NCBI GenBank assembly: GCA_028583685.1
Contig: JAMXIF010001194.1
Location: 18,086,222-18,150,221, forward strand
Direction of reading: 5' to 3'
Source: Petaurus breviceps papuanus
Lineage: Eukaryota; Chordata; Mammalia; Diprotodontia; Petauridae
DNA length: 64,000 nt
The notes under the pieces are model-generated. The model did no database searches. It saw nothing but the letters and a program-made list of their open reading frames with translations, and had not been told where the DNA came from. Of this stretch, positions 23,150 to 34,640 are shown piece by piece. The number at the start of each line of letters is the position of its first letter. Position 1 is the first letter of the stretch. The translations under genes were made by a program, and so were the position numbers.

Positions 23150-24790
23150 GAAAGAGAATTCTTGAGAAGAGACTAAAAAGATACTTGAATGGTTGGAATT
23201 ACATTAGTTTCAGTTACTTTCATCTTAAATCCTTTCTCTTCTCATTTCTTCTATCTTCTGGTTCCCTCTGAGAACTGGCTCCCTGCTAATGACATAGCCT
23301 CCTTAGTCTCCCTTTCTAGTACTGGTTGAACTTTCACTCATTGTTAGAGGTGGGGGAGTTGTAATATTCTTTGCTCTAGTTTGCCACTTCCAAGCTTCCA
23401 TCTACTACTATCACTCAGTAACCCCTCCTTCTCTGAAGTTCACTCAAAACATGTATACCACTCAATCAAAATTCTGATTTATTTGTTCATTCAGTCATGT
23501 CTGACTCTTCATGACCCAATGGACCATAGCACTCCATTACTTTCTATCCTCCACTAAATTCTGATAGTTGTTGACAACCACTCTCCAGGACATTCCCCTT
23601 CTTTCATCTACAAGTTTGGTTCCTAGCTCAAAGTCTTTTTCTCTTCTTAATTCTTGCATATGCATATTGGTACTTCTTCAAATACCCTAACCTCCAAATT
23701 CCTCAACTTGCTAATTTCATATGACCTACACTGTCACTTAAGCTCATATCATCACAAAGATTATTGATCTCAAATGCATCATCTCTGTGTTCATGAAATC
23801 TAGTAATATATATATATAGTCATAATAATATATATAGTAATATAATATACATAGTAATAATAAGGGATCCAAAGATATCATTTAAAAATGGAAAAAAGAC
23901 CCACACATACAAAAATATAGCAGCTCTTTTTTGGTGGCAAAGAATTGGAAATTAAGGGAATGCCCATCATTTGGGGAAAGGCTCAACAAATTATGGCATT
24001 TGAATGTAATGGAATATTAGTGTGCAGAAAAACCTAGAAAGACTTACATGAACTGATGCTGAGCAAAGTGAGCAGAACCAGGAGAACATAATGGAGAATG
24101 CTATCCACATCCAGAGAAAGAAATATGGAGTCTGGATGCAGATCAAAATGTACTGTTTTAACTTTTTTGTTGGTTTTATTTCCTTTCTCATGGTTTTTCC
24201 CTTTTGTTGTGATTCTTTCATAACATGACTAATATAGAAATGTTCAATATGATTGTACATGTACAGCCTAGATCATATTGTTTGACATCTTGGGGAGGAA
24301 GAGAGGGACAAAAATACTTGGAATTGAAGATCTTAAAAAAGTGAATGTTGAAAACTAAAAAATAAATAAATAAATTTAGACTATAAAATAAAAGTTGTGA
24401 AAGATCTCAATTCTGTCATTATATTTTTCTTTATAACTTTATACTTTTATACCCTTCTTTATACCCCAAAACATGTTCATTTACACTGTGAACTCCAAAC
24501 CTAAGATCCTTCAGTTCTTCCTAGTTCATTAGCCCTGCACCAACAATACAGTGCTCCTCTCCCCATCTTGATCACTTGGAGAACCAATTCAATTATATAA
24601 TGCCCTCTGCTCCTGAGTCCAGTATTCCCTAATTGTATCACTGAACTTGCCTGCCGAGCCTCAGCCTTGTATCACTTACATCATCTGCTGCATTTGAGCC
24701 TTTATGCATGCGGCTGAATGAAGCTAGAGAAAATTTAAAAACAGTGGTGACTATGTCCACCACAGGTACATGCTAAATACTCTTAACTGA
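23150..24790 (+). mobile_element. Probable L2 endonuclease-region fragment, split by an L1 3' end
   Basis: Left part (23150-23820) has CTTCTCTGAAGTTCACTCAA, CACTCAATCAAAATTCTG and ATTATTGATCTCAAATGC. Right part (24396-24790) has CCAAACCTAAGATCC and CTGCATTTGAGCC. The wording resembles the L2 endonuclease segment. A THER-like 5' fragment (GTTCATTCAGTCATGTCTG) lies at about 23480. This is an inference from word order, at modest confidence. Confidence 0.4.
23870..24395 (+). mobile_element. L1 ORF2 C-terminus and 3' UTR, 5'-truncated
   Basis: Plus-strand translation gives pieces such as FLVAKNWKLRE, ELMLSKVSR and NQENIMENAIHI-like text, the end of marsupial L1 ORF2. The 3' UTR follows and ends GTTGAAAACTAAAAAATAAAT with an A-rich tail. 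Severe 5' truncation is usual for L1. Confidence 0.75.
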
Positions 24791-24794
24791 GTCC

Positions 24795-24925
24795 TCAATT
24801 ATTTTTATTTTATTTTTCAAATGTTTATTCATTCTTCATTTTTAGTTTTCAACATTGGATTTTATAAGATTTTTTATTCCAATTCCTCCCCTCCCTCTCC
24901 TCCTCCTCCTCAAGAGATCATACAA
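24795..24925 (-). mobile_element. L1 3' tail, antisense
   Basis: TTTTTAGTTTTCAACATTGG is the reverse complement of the shared L1/HAL1 tail. About 125 bp of 3' UTR follows before the orientation switches to the plus-strand L1. Confidence 0.6.
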
Positions 24926-26400
24926 TCTGATCTAGATATAAAGGCTGATACTGTAAGCAATCTGGAAAAGCAAGGAATAGTTAACCTGTCAGATTTATGG
25001 AGAAGGGAAGAATTTATGGCCAAATGAGATGGAGAGCATTACAGAATGCAAAATGGGTAACTTTGATTATAATAAACTGAAAAGTTTTTGTACAAATAAA
25101 GCCAATGTAACCAAGATTAGGAGGAAGTAGAAAATTGGGAAAGAAGTTTTACAACCAGTGTCTCTGATAAAGGCCTCACTTCTAAAATATAGAGAGAACT
25201 GAATCAAATTTATAAGGATACAAGTCATTCCCCAATTGATAAATGATCATAGGATATGAACAGGCAGTTTTCAGAGGAATAAATTAAAGATATCTATAAG
25301 CATTTGAAAAAATGCTCTATATAACTGTTGATTAGAGAAATGCAAATTAAAATAAATCTGAGGTACCACATTTCACCAGTCAGATTGGCTAAGATGACAA
25401 AACAGGAAAATGATGAATGCTGGAGAGGATGTGGAAAAATTGGAACACTAATGCATTGTTGGAAGAGTTGTGAATTGATCCAGCCATTCTGGAGAGCAAT
25501 TTGGAACTATGTCCAAAGGGCGATAAAAAAGTGCATATTTTTGGTTTGTGGGGGGGGGGGTTAGGTGGCACAGTGAGTAGAGCATCAGCCCTAGAGTCAG
25601 GAGGACCTGAGTTCAAATCCCGCCTCAGACACAACACAAATCTAGCCATGTGACCTTGGGTAAATCACTTAACCCCAATTGCCCTACCTTCCCCCCCTCC
25701 AAAAAAGCAAAAAAAAAAAAAGTGCATACCCTTTGACCTAGCAATAGTACTTCTAGGGCTATATTCCAAGAGATCATACAAGTGGGAGAAGGGCCTGTAT
25801 GCAGAAAAATATTTATAGAAACTCTTTTCTTGGTGGCAAATCAAGGGGATGCCCATCAATTGAGAATGGCTAAGCAAGTTGTGGTATATGAATGCAATGG
25901 AATAATATTGTGCTATAAGAAATGATGAGCAGACAGATTTCATAATAGCCTAGAGAAACTTATATAAACTGATGCTGAGTGAGGAGAGTAGAACCAGAAG
26001 AACTTTGTACACAATTACAGACACATTGCATCTGTCATGACTAACTTTGATAGACTGAGTTCCTCTCAGCAATGCAAGGTTATAAGACAAATCCAAAACA
26101 TGATGGAAAGGGATATCCACATCCAGAAAAAAGAACTACAGAGTCTGAATGCAGAGTGAAGCAAACTACTTGCTCTCTCTCTCTCTTTTGTGTTTAGTTT
26201 TGTTTCATTCTTCTTTCTCATTGTTCACTCCATTGGTTAGAATTCTTCTTTACAACTTGACTAATGTTTAATGTGAAAGTATTTCTAGAACCTATATCAG
26301 ATTGCATGCTGCTTGGGGGGGGGAGAAGGAAGGGGAGAAAATTTGGAACTCAAGGGATTGTGGAACTGATTGTTGTAAACTAAAAGTAAATATTTTTTTA
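24926..26400 (+). mobile_element. L1 ORF2 C-terminal part and 3' UTR, with SINE insertion
   Basis: Translation gives NLEKQGIVNLSDLWRREEF, then SVSDKGLTSKI, PIDK, REMQIKINLRYHISPVRLAK, CWRGCGKIGTLMHCW and PFWRAIWNYVQRAIKK. After the SINE it continues PFDLAIVLLGLYS-like. This is the L1 ORF2 C-terminal domain with its cysteine-containing segment (compare human CWRGCGEIGTLLHCWW). The 3' UTR ends GTTGTAAACTAAAAGTAAAT at 26364-26390. Multiple stops are present, so the copy is dead and 5'-truncated. Confidence 0.85.
25538..25715 (+). mobile_element. Marsupial tRNA-derived SINE inserted in L1 ORF2
   Basis: GGTGGCACAGTGAGTAGAGC (A box), GAGTTCAAATCCC (B box), GACCTTGGGTAAATCAC, and an A-rich end. A 13-bp duplication AAAAAAGTGCATA at 25525-25537 and 25716-25728 is perfect. 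Removing the insert restores the flow of the L1 ORF2 C-terminal text, so the SINE is younger than the L1. Confidence 0.9.
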
Positions 26401-26535
26401 AAGAAAGCATGCAATCTCATATAGGCTATACATGTGCAATCATATTAAACATATTTCCACATTAGTCATGTTGTGAGAGAAGAATCAGAACGAAAGGGAA
26501 AAACCACAAAAAAAAACAGAAAATAGTATGTTTCT
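26401..26535 (-). mobile_element. L1 3' UTR fragment, antisense
   Basis: GCATGCAATCTCATATAGG, ACATTAGTCATGTTGTGAG and AACAGAAAATAGTATG parallel the antisense L1 3' UTR words at 26645-26790, so this is a separate short L1 tail. Confidence 0.6.
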
Positions 26536-26569
26536 TTTGTCTGAAAGTGAGAATTTATTTTTAATATAA

Positions 26570-28060
26570 TTAATTTATTTAATTTTAGTTTTCAATATTC
26601 ACTTCCATAAAATTTTGTCTTAAATTCTGTCCCCTTCCTCAAGATGGCATGCTATATGATATAGCTTCTGCTTATACATTCATATTAAAAAATTTCACAT
26701 CAGTCATGATGTAAAGAAGAATTAGAACTAATTAGAGGAACCATGGGAAAGTAGAAACAAAACAAAACAACAAAAGGAGAGCAAATAGTATGCTTCCATC
26801 TGCATTCAGGCTCCAGACTTCTTTTTCTGGATGCAGATAATTTTCCATTGTTAGACTTTTGGAGTTGTCTTATATCCTTGCATTGCTGGGAAGAGCTACA
26901 TCTATTAAAATCAGTCATCACACAATGTAGCTGTTACTGTGTAAAATGTTTTCCTCTTCTGCTCATTTCATTCAGCATCCATTCATATAAGTCTTTCCAC
27001 ATTTTTTCTGAAGACCACCTGCTCATCCTTTCTTATAGCACAATAATATTCCATTATATTCATATACCACAACTTGTTCAGCCATTCCCCAATTGATAGG
27101 CATCCCCTCAATTTCCAATTCTTAGTCTCAAGAAAAAGAGCTGATATAAATATTTTTGAATATGTGGGTCCTTTTCCTGTTTTATGATCTCTTTGGGATA
27201 TAGCCCTAGAAGTGGTATTGCTGGATCAAAGGGTATGCACAGTATTATAGCCCTTTGAGCAGAATTCCAAATTGCTCTCCAGAATGGTTGAATCAGTTCA
27301 CAACTCCACCAACAAAGCTTTTTTTCCCCAGCATTTATCATTTTCATACTTTGTCATGTTGGCCAATCTGATAGGTGTGATGTGATGCCTCAGAGTTGTT
27401 TTGATTTGCATTTCTCTAGTCAGTACTGATTTAGGGCTTTTTTTTCATATGATTATAGACAGCTTTAATTTTTTCCTCTGAAAACTGCCTGTTCATATCC
27501 TTCGACCATTTATCAGCTGGGAATGACTGTATTCTCATAAATTCAGCTCAGTTCTCTATATATTTTAGAAATAAGGCCTTTATCAGAGATAGTGGTCACA
27601 AAAAATAATTTCTCAGCTTTCTGCTCCCCTTCTAATCTTGATTGCATTGGCTTTGTTTATGCAAAAACTTTTCAATTTAATTTAATCAAAATTATGCATT
27701 TTGCATTTCACAATGTTCTCTATCCCTTGTTTGATCATAAATTCTTCCCTTCTCCATAGATCTGACAGGTACACTAATACTGACTCTCCTAGTTTGCTTA
27801 TGGTATCAGCCTTTATATTTAAATAATGTACCCATTTTGACTTTATCTTGGTATAGGGTGAAATATGTTGGTCTAAATCTAGTTTCTATCATAATATTTA
27901 CAATTTTCTCAGAAGTTTTTGTTGAACAGTGAGCTCTTAACTGAGAAGCTGGAGTCTTTGGATTTATTAAGCAGTAGATTACAATAGTCATTTTCTATTG
28001 TGTCTTACATACCTAACCTATTCCACTGATCAATCCATCACTGTATTTCTTAGCTAGTAA
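26570..28060 (-). mobile_element. L1 ORF2 C-terminus and 3' UTR, antisense, 5'-truncated
   Basis: Minus-strand translation gives CWWSCELIQPFWRAIWN, IPFDPAIPLLGLYPKE and IQKYLYQLFFL, the L1 ORF2 C-terminal domain. Farther 5' come FSEE-like, SHSQLINGRR-like and SDKGLISKI-like pieces. The antisense landmarks TTCTCAGAAGTTTTTGTTG and ATTCCACTGATCAATCC mark the ORF2 mid region at 27900-28040. It starts with the tail TTAGTTTTCAATATTCAC at 26585. Frames are broken. Confidence 0.8.
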
Positions 28061-28950
28061 AAAGCAATGAAAATAGTATATTTAAATTTGCAATCAGATT
28101 ACAAAATTCTTTCTCTGGATATGGACAGCATTTTCCTTCATGAGTCTTCTGAAAATGTCTTAGATCATTGCATTGTTCAGAAGAGGTAAGTCTAACAAAG
28201 TTGGTCATCACACAATGTCGTTGTTCCTGTGTACAGTGTTCTCCTGGTTCTATTCACTTCACTCAGCATCAGTTCATGCAAGTCTTTCCAGGATTTTCTG
28301 AAATTCACCTACTCACTATTTCTTATGGAATAACAGTATTCTATTACATTCATATACCACAACTTGTTCCGTCATTGCCCAAACTAATGAGCATCCCATT
28401 AATTTCCAATTCTTTGCCACCAAAAAAAAGAGCTGCTATAAATATTTTTGTACATGTGGGTTCTTTTCCCTTCTTTATGATCAACTCGGAATACAGACCT
28501 GGTAGTGGTGATGTTGGCTCAAACAGCATGCACACTTTTATACTCCCTTAGATATCATTCCAAATTGTTCTCCAGAATGCTTGGATCAGTTCACAATTCC
28601 ACCAACAATGCATTAGTGTTCCAATTTTCCCACATCTTCTCCAATGTTTATTATTTCCCTGTTGGGTCATGTTGGTCAATCTGGTAAATATGATGTGGTA
28701 CCTCAGATTTATTTTAATTTGCATTTCTCTAGACAATAGTGATGAAGAGCATTTTTCCATAGGCCTACAGATAGTTTTAATTTCTTCACCTGAAAACTGC
28801 CTTTTCATATCCTTTGACCATTTATCAATTGGGAAATGACTTGTTTTCTTATAGATTTTATTCAGTTCTCTATATATTTTAGAAATGAGGTCTTTATTAG
28901 AGACTCTGACTGTAAACATTATTTCCCAGCTTTCTATGAACTCTCACTTC
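28061..28950 (-). mobile_element. Second antisense L1 ORF2 C-terminus
   Basis: The 123-codon minus-strand frame at 28548-28919 reads SNKDLISKIYRELNKIYKK, FPIDKWSKDMKRQFSGEE, SREMQIKINLRYHII and CGKIGTLMHCWWNCELIQ. The plus-strand words at 28350-28530 encode PTSPLPGLYSE-type text of the same C-terminus. It lies head-to-tail with the copy at 26570-28060. One long open piece suggests less decay than its neighbours. Confidence 0.85.
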
Positions 28951-29576
28951 TGTAGGACAATCTTTTTATGACTCCCTATTTAATTTACTGTCCCACTCAC
29001 CTCAGTGAATCTTCCAAACCTCTTCAATCCTTCTTCAAATTGCATCCTTCCCCTACCCTGCCAGCCAAGAATCTTGTTTGATATTTAACTCAAAACTTGA
29101 GGTCATTCACAAAAAGATTTCTCCCCTCCTCTTATCTCATAGCTTTGCTACCTTCTGCCATTATCTCCTCCTTCACTTTTGTCTTACAAAATGGGCTGAC
29201 CCTTCTCACTTCAAAGGCAAAGCCTTCTATTTATTTATGGTGTCTTTCTTGCACAAATGATCTCATGCAAACTGTTGTCTCTGGTTGATTGCTATCTCTA
29301 TCACCCCCATTTTCTCACTTATCTTTGATTGCTTCCTCTCTACTACATACAAACATATCCATGCCTCTACCATCCTTAAAAATCCTCACTTGATCCATCT
29401 AGCCATAGTTACATTTTCCTTCTCCCTTTCATGGCTATACTCCTTGAGAAAACTGTCTACAGTAGATACTCCCACTGACTTTCCTCTTACTTTCTTCATA
29501 ATTCTTTATTGTTTGACTTTTTACTTCAACATTCAACCAAATCTATTCTTTGCAAATTTATTAACAACTTCTCTCT
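28951..29576 (+). mobile_element. L2 LINE fragment, left part of a copy split by HAL1
   Basis: CCTTCTCCCTTTCATGGCTATACTCC, CTTGAGAAAACTGTCTAC and GACTTTTTACTTCAACATTC match the L2 segment just upstream of the RT palm. The copy resumes at 32597 after the HAL1-type insertion. The frames at 29078-29590 are remnants of this L2. Confidence 0.6.
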
Positions 29577-30690
29577 TTTTTATTTTTTAAAATTTATGTT
29601 TATTTTTAGTTTATAACATTCATTTCCACAAGATTTTGACTTACAAATTTTCTCCATCTTTCCCCTACCCACCACCCCAAAACAGCTATCCCACTGAATA
29701 CCCCCTCCCCCAATCTGCTCTCTCCTATATCGTTCCCCATCCCCTTTCCAACTTTCCAGTAGGGCAAGATGGATCTCCATACCCTAGTGTCTGTATATCT
29801 TATTTCCCAGTTGCATGTAAAAAATAGTAATAATAATAATAATGTTTTAAACATTTGATTTTAAAACTTTGAATTCCAGATTCTTTCCCTTTTTCCCTTG
29901 TCACACCCCCCTACTGGGAAGATAAGCAACTCAATATAGGTTGTACATGTGTAGTAACACAAAATATGTCCATAGTGGATCTACTGTAAAAGACTGACTA
30001 TATTTCCCTCCATCCTATCTTGCCCCCCACTTGTTCTATTTTTCTTCTTTGACCCTGTCCCTTTTAAAAAGTGTGTGTTTCTAACTACCCTGCCCCCCAC
30101 AAATCTGCCCTCCCTTCTATCATCGCCTTTCTTATCCCCTTCCCCCCTACTTTTCTATAGGGTAAGATACACAATTTAGTGTGTATGTTATTCCCTCCTT
30201 AAGCCAAATTCAATGAGAGTAAGATTGACCATTCTCTTTTGTCTTCCTGTTCTTCCCCTCCATTGTAAGTTTTCCCTTGACTCTTTTATATGTGATAATT
30301 TACCCTATTTTTTCTCTCCCTACCCCCCATTACATTCCTCTCTCACTTCTTAATTTCATTATTTAAATTTCATCCCTTCCTATTCGACTGATGCCGTGTC
30401 GTGTGTCTATGTACACTCACATATGTATTCATACACACATACACCTTCACATACAGACATACACACACACATTTATATTCCCTTCAACTATTCTCATACT
30501 GAGAAAAGTTTCATAAGTTATAATTATCATTTTTTCCATGTAGGAATGTAAACAGTTCAACTTTGATAAGTTCTTTTTTTTTGATAAGGGTTCTTTTCCC
30601 TGTTTACCTTTTCATGCTTCTCTTGCTTCTTGTATTTGAATGTCAAATTTTCTATTCAACTCTGGTTTTTCATCAAGAATGCTTGAAAAT

Positions 30691-30857
30691 GGGGGGGGGC
30701 GGGGGAGAAGGTGGCACAGCGAGTAAGAGTACCAGCCCCAGAGTCGGGACGACCTAGGATCGAATCTGGGTTCAGATACTTAGCACCACACCCAGAAATA
30801 ACTGGCCATGTAACCTTGAGCAAGTTACTAAACTCAATTGCTAAGAAAAAAAAAACA
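30691..30857 (+). mobile_element. tRNA-derived SINE inside the HAL1-type element
   Basis: GGTGGCACAGCGAGTAAGAG (A box), CCAGAGTCGGGACGACC, GATCGAATCTGG (B box) and an A-rich tail. A 9-bp duplication CTTGAAAAT at 30682-30690 and 30858-30866 is perfect. Removing the insert rejoins the HAL1 ORF1 text (ATGCTTGAAAATCCTC). Confidence 0.85.
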
Positions 30858-30869
30858 CTTGAAAATCCT

Positions 30870-31850
30870 CTATTTCATTGAATGATCATATTTTCTCCTG
30901 AAACATTATAATCAGTTTTGCTGGGTAGGTGATTCTTGGTTTTAATCTTAGATCCTTTGACCTCTGGAATAGCATATTCCAAGCCCTTTGATCCCATAAT
31001 AAAGAAGCTGTTAGGTCTTGGGTTATCCTGATTGTGCTTCCACAATACTCAAATTACTTCTTCCTGACTGCTTGCAGTATTTTCTCCTTAACCTGGGAAC
31101 GCTGGAATTTGGCTATGATATTCCTAGGAGTTTTCTTTTGGGGATCTTTTTCAAGAGGTGATTGGTGAATTCTTTCAATTCCATTTTTCCCTCTGGTTCT
31201 AAACTATCAGGGCAATATTCCTTGTGAATTTCTTGAAGGATGATTTCTAGGTTCTTTATTTGATCATGGCTTTCAGGTAGTCCAACAATTTTTAAATTAT
31301 CTCTCCTGGATCTATTTTCCAGATCAGTGGTTTTTTTCAATGAGATATTTCGCATTGCCTTCTATTTTTTTCATTTGTTTGGATCTGTTTTATAGTGTCT
31401 TGATTTCTCATAAAGTCATTAGCTTCCATTTGCTCCAATCTAATTCTGAAGGAATTATTCTCTTCAGTGAGCTTTGGAGATTCTTTTTCCATCTGGAAAA
31501 TTCAGCTTTTTAAGACCTTCTTCTCCTCATTGGCTTTTTGGGCCTCTTTTGCCATTTGAGTTAGTCTATTTTTAAGGTGTCATTTCTTCAGTCAGGTTGT
31601 TCACTCGTTTTTCATTATTTTCTTGCATCATTCTCATTTCTCTTCCCAATTTTTCCTCACTTCTCTTATTTGATTTTCAAAATCCTTCTTGAGCTCCTCC
31701 ATGGCCTGTAAGCAGTTCATATTTTTCTTGGAAGCTTTTGGTGCAGGAATTCTGACTTTGTTGTCTTCCTCCTGTTTCATGCTTTGATCTTTTTTATCCT
31801 CCAAAGTGGAATCTAAGTTTTGATTGCTGTGCTTGCCTTGCTTCCTTTTT
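30870..31850 (-). pseudogene. L1 ORF1p-like remnant of the antisense HAL1-type element
   Basis: The best open piece (31113-31355) reads KTTDLENRSRRDNLKIVGLPE, then KNLEIILQEIHKEYCPD, EPEGKMELKEF and LLKKIPKRKLLG. This is the RRM region of L1 ORF1p (compare NIRIIGIPE). Upstream on the minus strand are coiled-coil pieces with SKLTEENNS-like repeats. Downstream is the CTD with RITYPAKL-like text and the phrase for RAWNMLFQR near 30965-30990. Stops and frame changes show a dead copy. Confidence 0.7.
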
Positions 31851-32576
31851 CTTGCTCATGTTGTCACTCAATTAAGTGATTTTTGAACTTTTTCCCACAG
31901 TAGAACTCTGTTTCCAGAGAGGACAGCTTTGTGCCCAATCACTAGGGTTTTTTGCAGCTGCTGGAGCTATTAGTTGGGTGCACTCTCTGTAGCCCCCACA
32001 AGCTCTGACCCATTGGCCATACACCCTAGGCCCTCCTCCCAAGACAGAGATCCAGATCAAAGCAGGTTAAAGCAAGAGCAATTACCCTTAGAATGATCAC
32101 TTGTTCCCCCTATGATCTGCAGGCCAGGAGTTCTGAAGCAGCCATGTGGCAGCAGCCACATGACCACAACTCCCCAGCCACTTCTTGCCCTGGAGGCAGG
32201 GTCCAGACCACGCTCCTCTGTCCTCCTAGTTCCAATAGAGTTCCATACTGACCTTTTAACTTGCCTTTGGCATTTATGGGTTGATAATTCTGGAATTTGC
32301 CACTGCTGCTAGTGATCCACTCTCCCAAAGTCCCTTCAGCCGCTGCTGGTCAGGGCTGCCCTGGGGCTAAAACCACTGCCTTATGCTGGGCTGGGCTGGG
32401 CTCCCAACATGCTGTGATGGACCCTTTCTGTCTGCCTTCCAGGCTGCCTTCAGTGGGAGATTTGTTTCTCTCTGTCACTTTGTGGGTTCTGTAGTTCTAA
32501 AGTATGTTTAGTCATATTTTATAGGTATTTAAGGTGGTTGTGTGGGGAGCTCACAGAGTTTTCCTGCTTCTAGGCT

Positions 32577-32586
32577 GCCATCTTGG
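32577..32586 (-). promoter_or_regulatory. YY1-like motif at HAL1 5' end
   Basis: GCCATCTTGG on the plus strand (CCAAGATGGC in element sense) lies about 10 bases inside the element end, as in the other copies. Confidence 0.45.
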
Positions 32587-32596
32587 CTCTTCCCCA

Positions 32597-33489
32597 ACAA
32601 TTTCTTAATTGCTAAATCTACTGGTCTTTCCTTAGTCCTCATTCTTTTTGACCTCTCTGCAATCTATGTAACTGTTGATTACCTTATTTTCTTTGATATT
32701 CTCTTCTTTCTCTCCGTGTTCTCCTACTACATATCTGACTTTTCATTTGTTGTCTCCTTTGCTGGATCCTCTTTCCAGTTCATGTTCTCTAACCTTGGTG
32801 TCCCACGTGGCTCTGTCCTGGACCCTCTCTTCTTTTCCTTCTACACAATTTCACATAGTGCTCTCATCAGCTCTCATGGATTCAATTAACATCTCTATTT
32901 ACACTCAGGTCTTTTTTTTTTTACAGGCCCAGTGATTGAATCATTATTCCATCTAATAGATTTTAGTTGGGAGATGGAACATCTTATTTGATGAATAGCA
33001 AAGGGGTTGGTGTTACTGTGTCACAGAGTATATGGAGGGAGTATATAAGGTGTAAATTGACTAGAAAAGTTTGGGGAGGAGACTTTGGAAGTCAACTGAT
33101 GGTAGATAGAGCACCAGCCGCGGCGTCAGTGTGCAGTCCCTTAGGCTTGCAATCTAGGTGTCATTCTCAACACCTCATTGTCTCTTACATCCCATATTCA
33201 ATTTGTTGCCAAGGCCTGTACATCTTACCTTCTTAATGTCACTCATATATGCTGCCTTTCATCTCTGATACCACAACCACCCTTGTTCAGGTCTTCATCA
33301 CTCTACACATATATTATTCCAAAAACCAGATGGTTGGTCTCCCTGTTGCCAAAATGATTTTCCTAAAGTACAAGTCTGACCACCTCAAGTGCCACTCAAC
33401 AAATTTCATTGGTTAACCCCTACCAGATCAAATTCAGATACCTCTATTTTGTAACCAAAACCCTTCATAACCTAGTTCAAATTCAGTCT
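32597..33489 (+). mobile_element. L2 LINE reverse-transcriptase fragment, right part
   Basis: Continues the L2 from 29576. The frame at 32542-32889 contains LFDLSAIYVTVDYLIFF (consensus-like LLDLSAAFDTVDH), then GVPRGSVLDPLFFSFYTISH and LISSHGFN, which are RT motifs A-B. Farther on come CAATCTAGGTGTCATTCTC (NLGVILD), TGCCGGAACTCCTCT-like text and TTGTTGCCAAGGCCTG. The catalytic Asp region reads VTVDY. A segment at 32935-33127 does not fit L2 (see the next entry). Confidence 0.75.
32935..33127. repeat. Foreign segment inside the L2, composite of old repeats
   Basis: AGTATATAAGGTGTAAATTGACTAG resembles the right part of an abundant old mammalian repeat (compare 58640-58740). AGATAGAGCACCAGCCGCGGCG is the head of the tRNA-derived SINE. 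Boundaries are approximate. Confidence 0.4.
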
Positions 33490-33695
33490 CATTCATAATA
33501 ACTGTGTGACCCAAGCCAAGTCACTAAATTTACATATGCCCAGTTCCCTCATCTGTAAAATGGGGTTAATAATAGTACCTACCTCTTAAGGCTGTTGTAA
33601 GGATAAAATGAGGTAACATTTCCAAAACACTTACCCAGTCTCTGGCACATGGCAGATGTTTAATAAATATTCCAGGTATGTTTAATTTCATTTCT
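33490..33695 (+). mobile_element. MIR SINE
   Basis: GTGTGACCCAAGCCAAGTCAC, CCCTCATCTGTAAAATGGGG, AAGGCTGTTGTAAGG and CTCTGGCACATGGCAG are the canonical MIR core and 3' end. Confidence 0.85.
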
Positions 33696-33696
33696 C

Positions 33697-34430
33697 TGTT
33701 AGGGGTCTTCCATATAAGGAGTCTGGTGGGGTGGGAGGTCTTTCATCTCTAGCATTACCTCAATTTTCCCCCAATTGTTTAGGGGTATAAGCACCCTAGT
33801 TCCATTTAACTATTTAGAGTCAGTTTAGCTTTTAAAAAGGAAGATTTACTTCAAAGGTATAGCAATGACAAATAGACAATCATTCTCCCCAATATCTCAA
33901 GGACATAATCTATACCATACCTATTTAGGTTCTGGGCAGGGGAGAGCGATCAATTCAAAGTTTAGCTCATTCCCTACATAGCATCAGTCCCATCAAGTTT
34001 TAAGTCCAAAACATTCTCCCCATAGGCATGGTCCAGGGACCTTCAGACTTCCCTGAGGGGCTGTTTGCAACATCCAGCCTGCAGTTTCGAACTCCAAAGT
34101 CCTAGCGGCCCAAGATCTTAGACCCAGGACACCACTCTCTGCATCTAGAAATAAAAAGAAAAACCAAACAGAACCAAAGCTTCAAGGCTATTATACAGGA
34201 CCACAAGCCCTTACCCATTCAGATTATATCATAATGCTCCTGCTGTGAGTGAATGAGTCTTTCACCCATGCATACATCTCAGTGAGATTTAAGGACATGG
34301 ACAGTTCTGGGGCAGCCAATGAAAACATGTTTTGTTAACAAGGTAGGCAAACTCATAATGACTTCTCTAAGAAGCATATCTCCCATGTGAGTGTCTTCAT
34401 GTTAGGTGATCTGATTATGTACCAAACCGC
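33697..34430 (-). mobile_element. Probable old endogenous-retrovirus solo LTR (fossil)
   Basis: A stretch of about 730 bp with a TG start on the plus strand (TGTTAGGGG; CCCCTAACA in element sense), a TATA-like box in the minus sense near 34190 and an A/T-rich polyadenylation-like region near 33830. No internal retroviral region is attached. The far end and target duplication are not clear. It is old and broken. Family not assigned. Confidence 0.4.
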
Positions 34431-34559
34431 CATAATACATTATATATAGTCTTGTCTTTGTGAGGAACTCACAATCTAAGACACTGGATAAGATATTAAC
34501 ACAAATAAGTATTACACAAACCAAAATTTGATATGTCAATAATCAACTAGCCAAAATGC

Positions 34560-34640
34560 TTCATTCTATAGTTGAGGAAACTGAGGTTTAGAGAAAGGAA
34601 ATTATTTTCCTGAGGTCACAGAGATATTGTAGCAGAAAAA
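34560..34640 (+). mobile_element. MIR/THER core fragment
   Basis: AGTTGAGGAAACTGAGGTTTAGAG and CTGAGGTCACAGAG are the CORE-SINE centre. Confidence 0.6.

Larger units (their letters stand above)
29577..32596 (-). mobile_element. HAL1-type (ORF1-only) L1 derivative, full-length-like, antisense
   Basis: The 3' tail (reverse of TTATTTTTAGTTTATAACATTC) is at 29590-29640. Then follow a 3' UTR of about 1.2 kb, ORF1 at about 30870-31850, a 5' UTR at about 31850-32590, and the 5'-end motif GCCATCTTGG at 32577-32586. ORF1 passes straight to the 3' UTR without ORF2. The flanks AACAACTTCT (left) and AACAATTTCT (right) are a plausible short duplication with one mismatch. The element splits an L2 copy. 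Confidence 0.8.
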
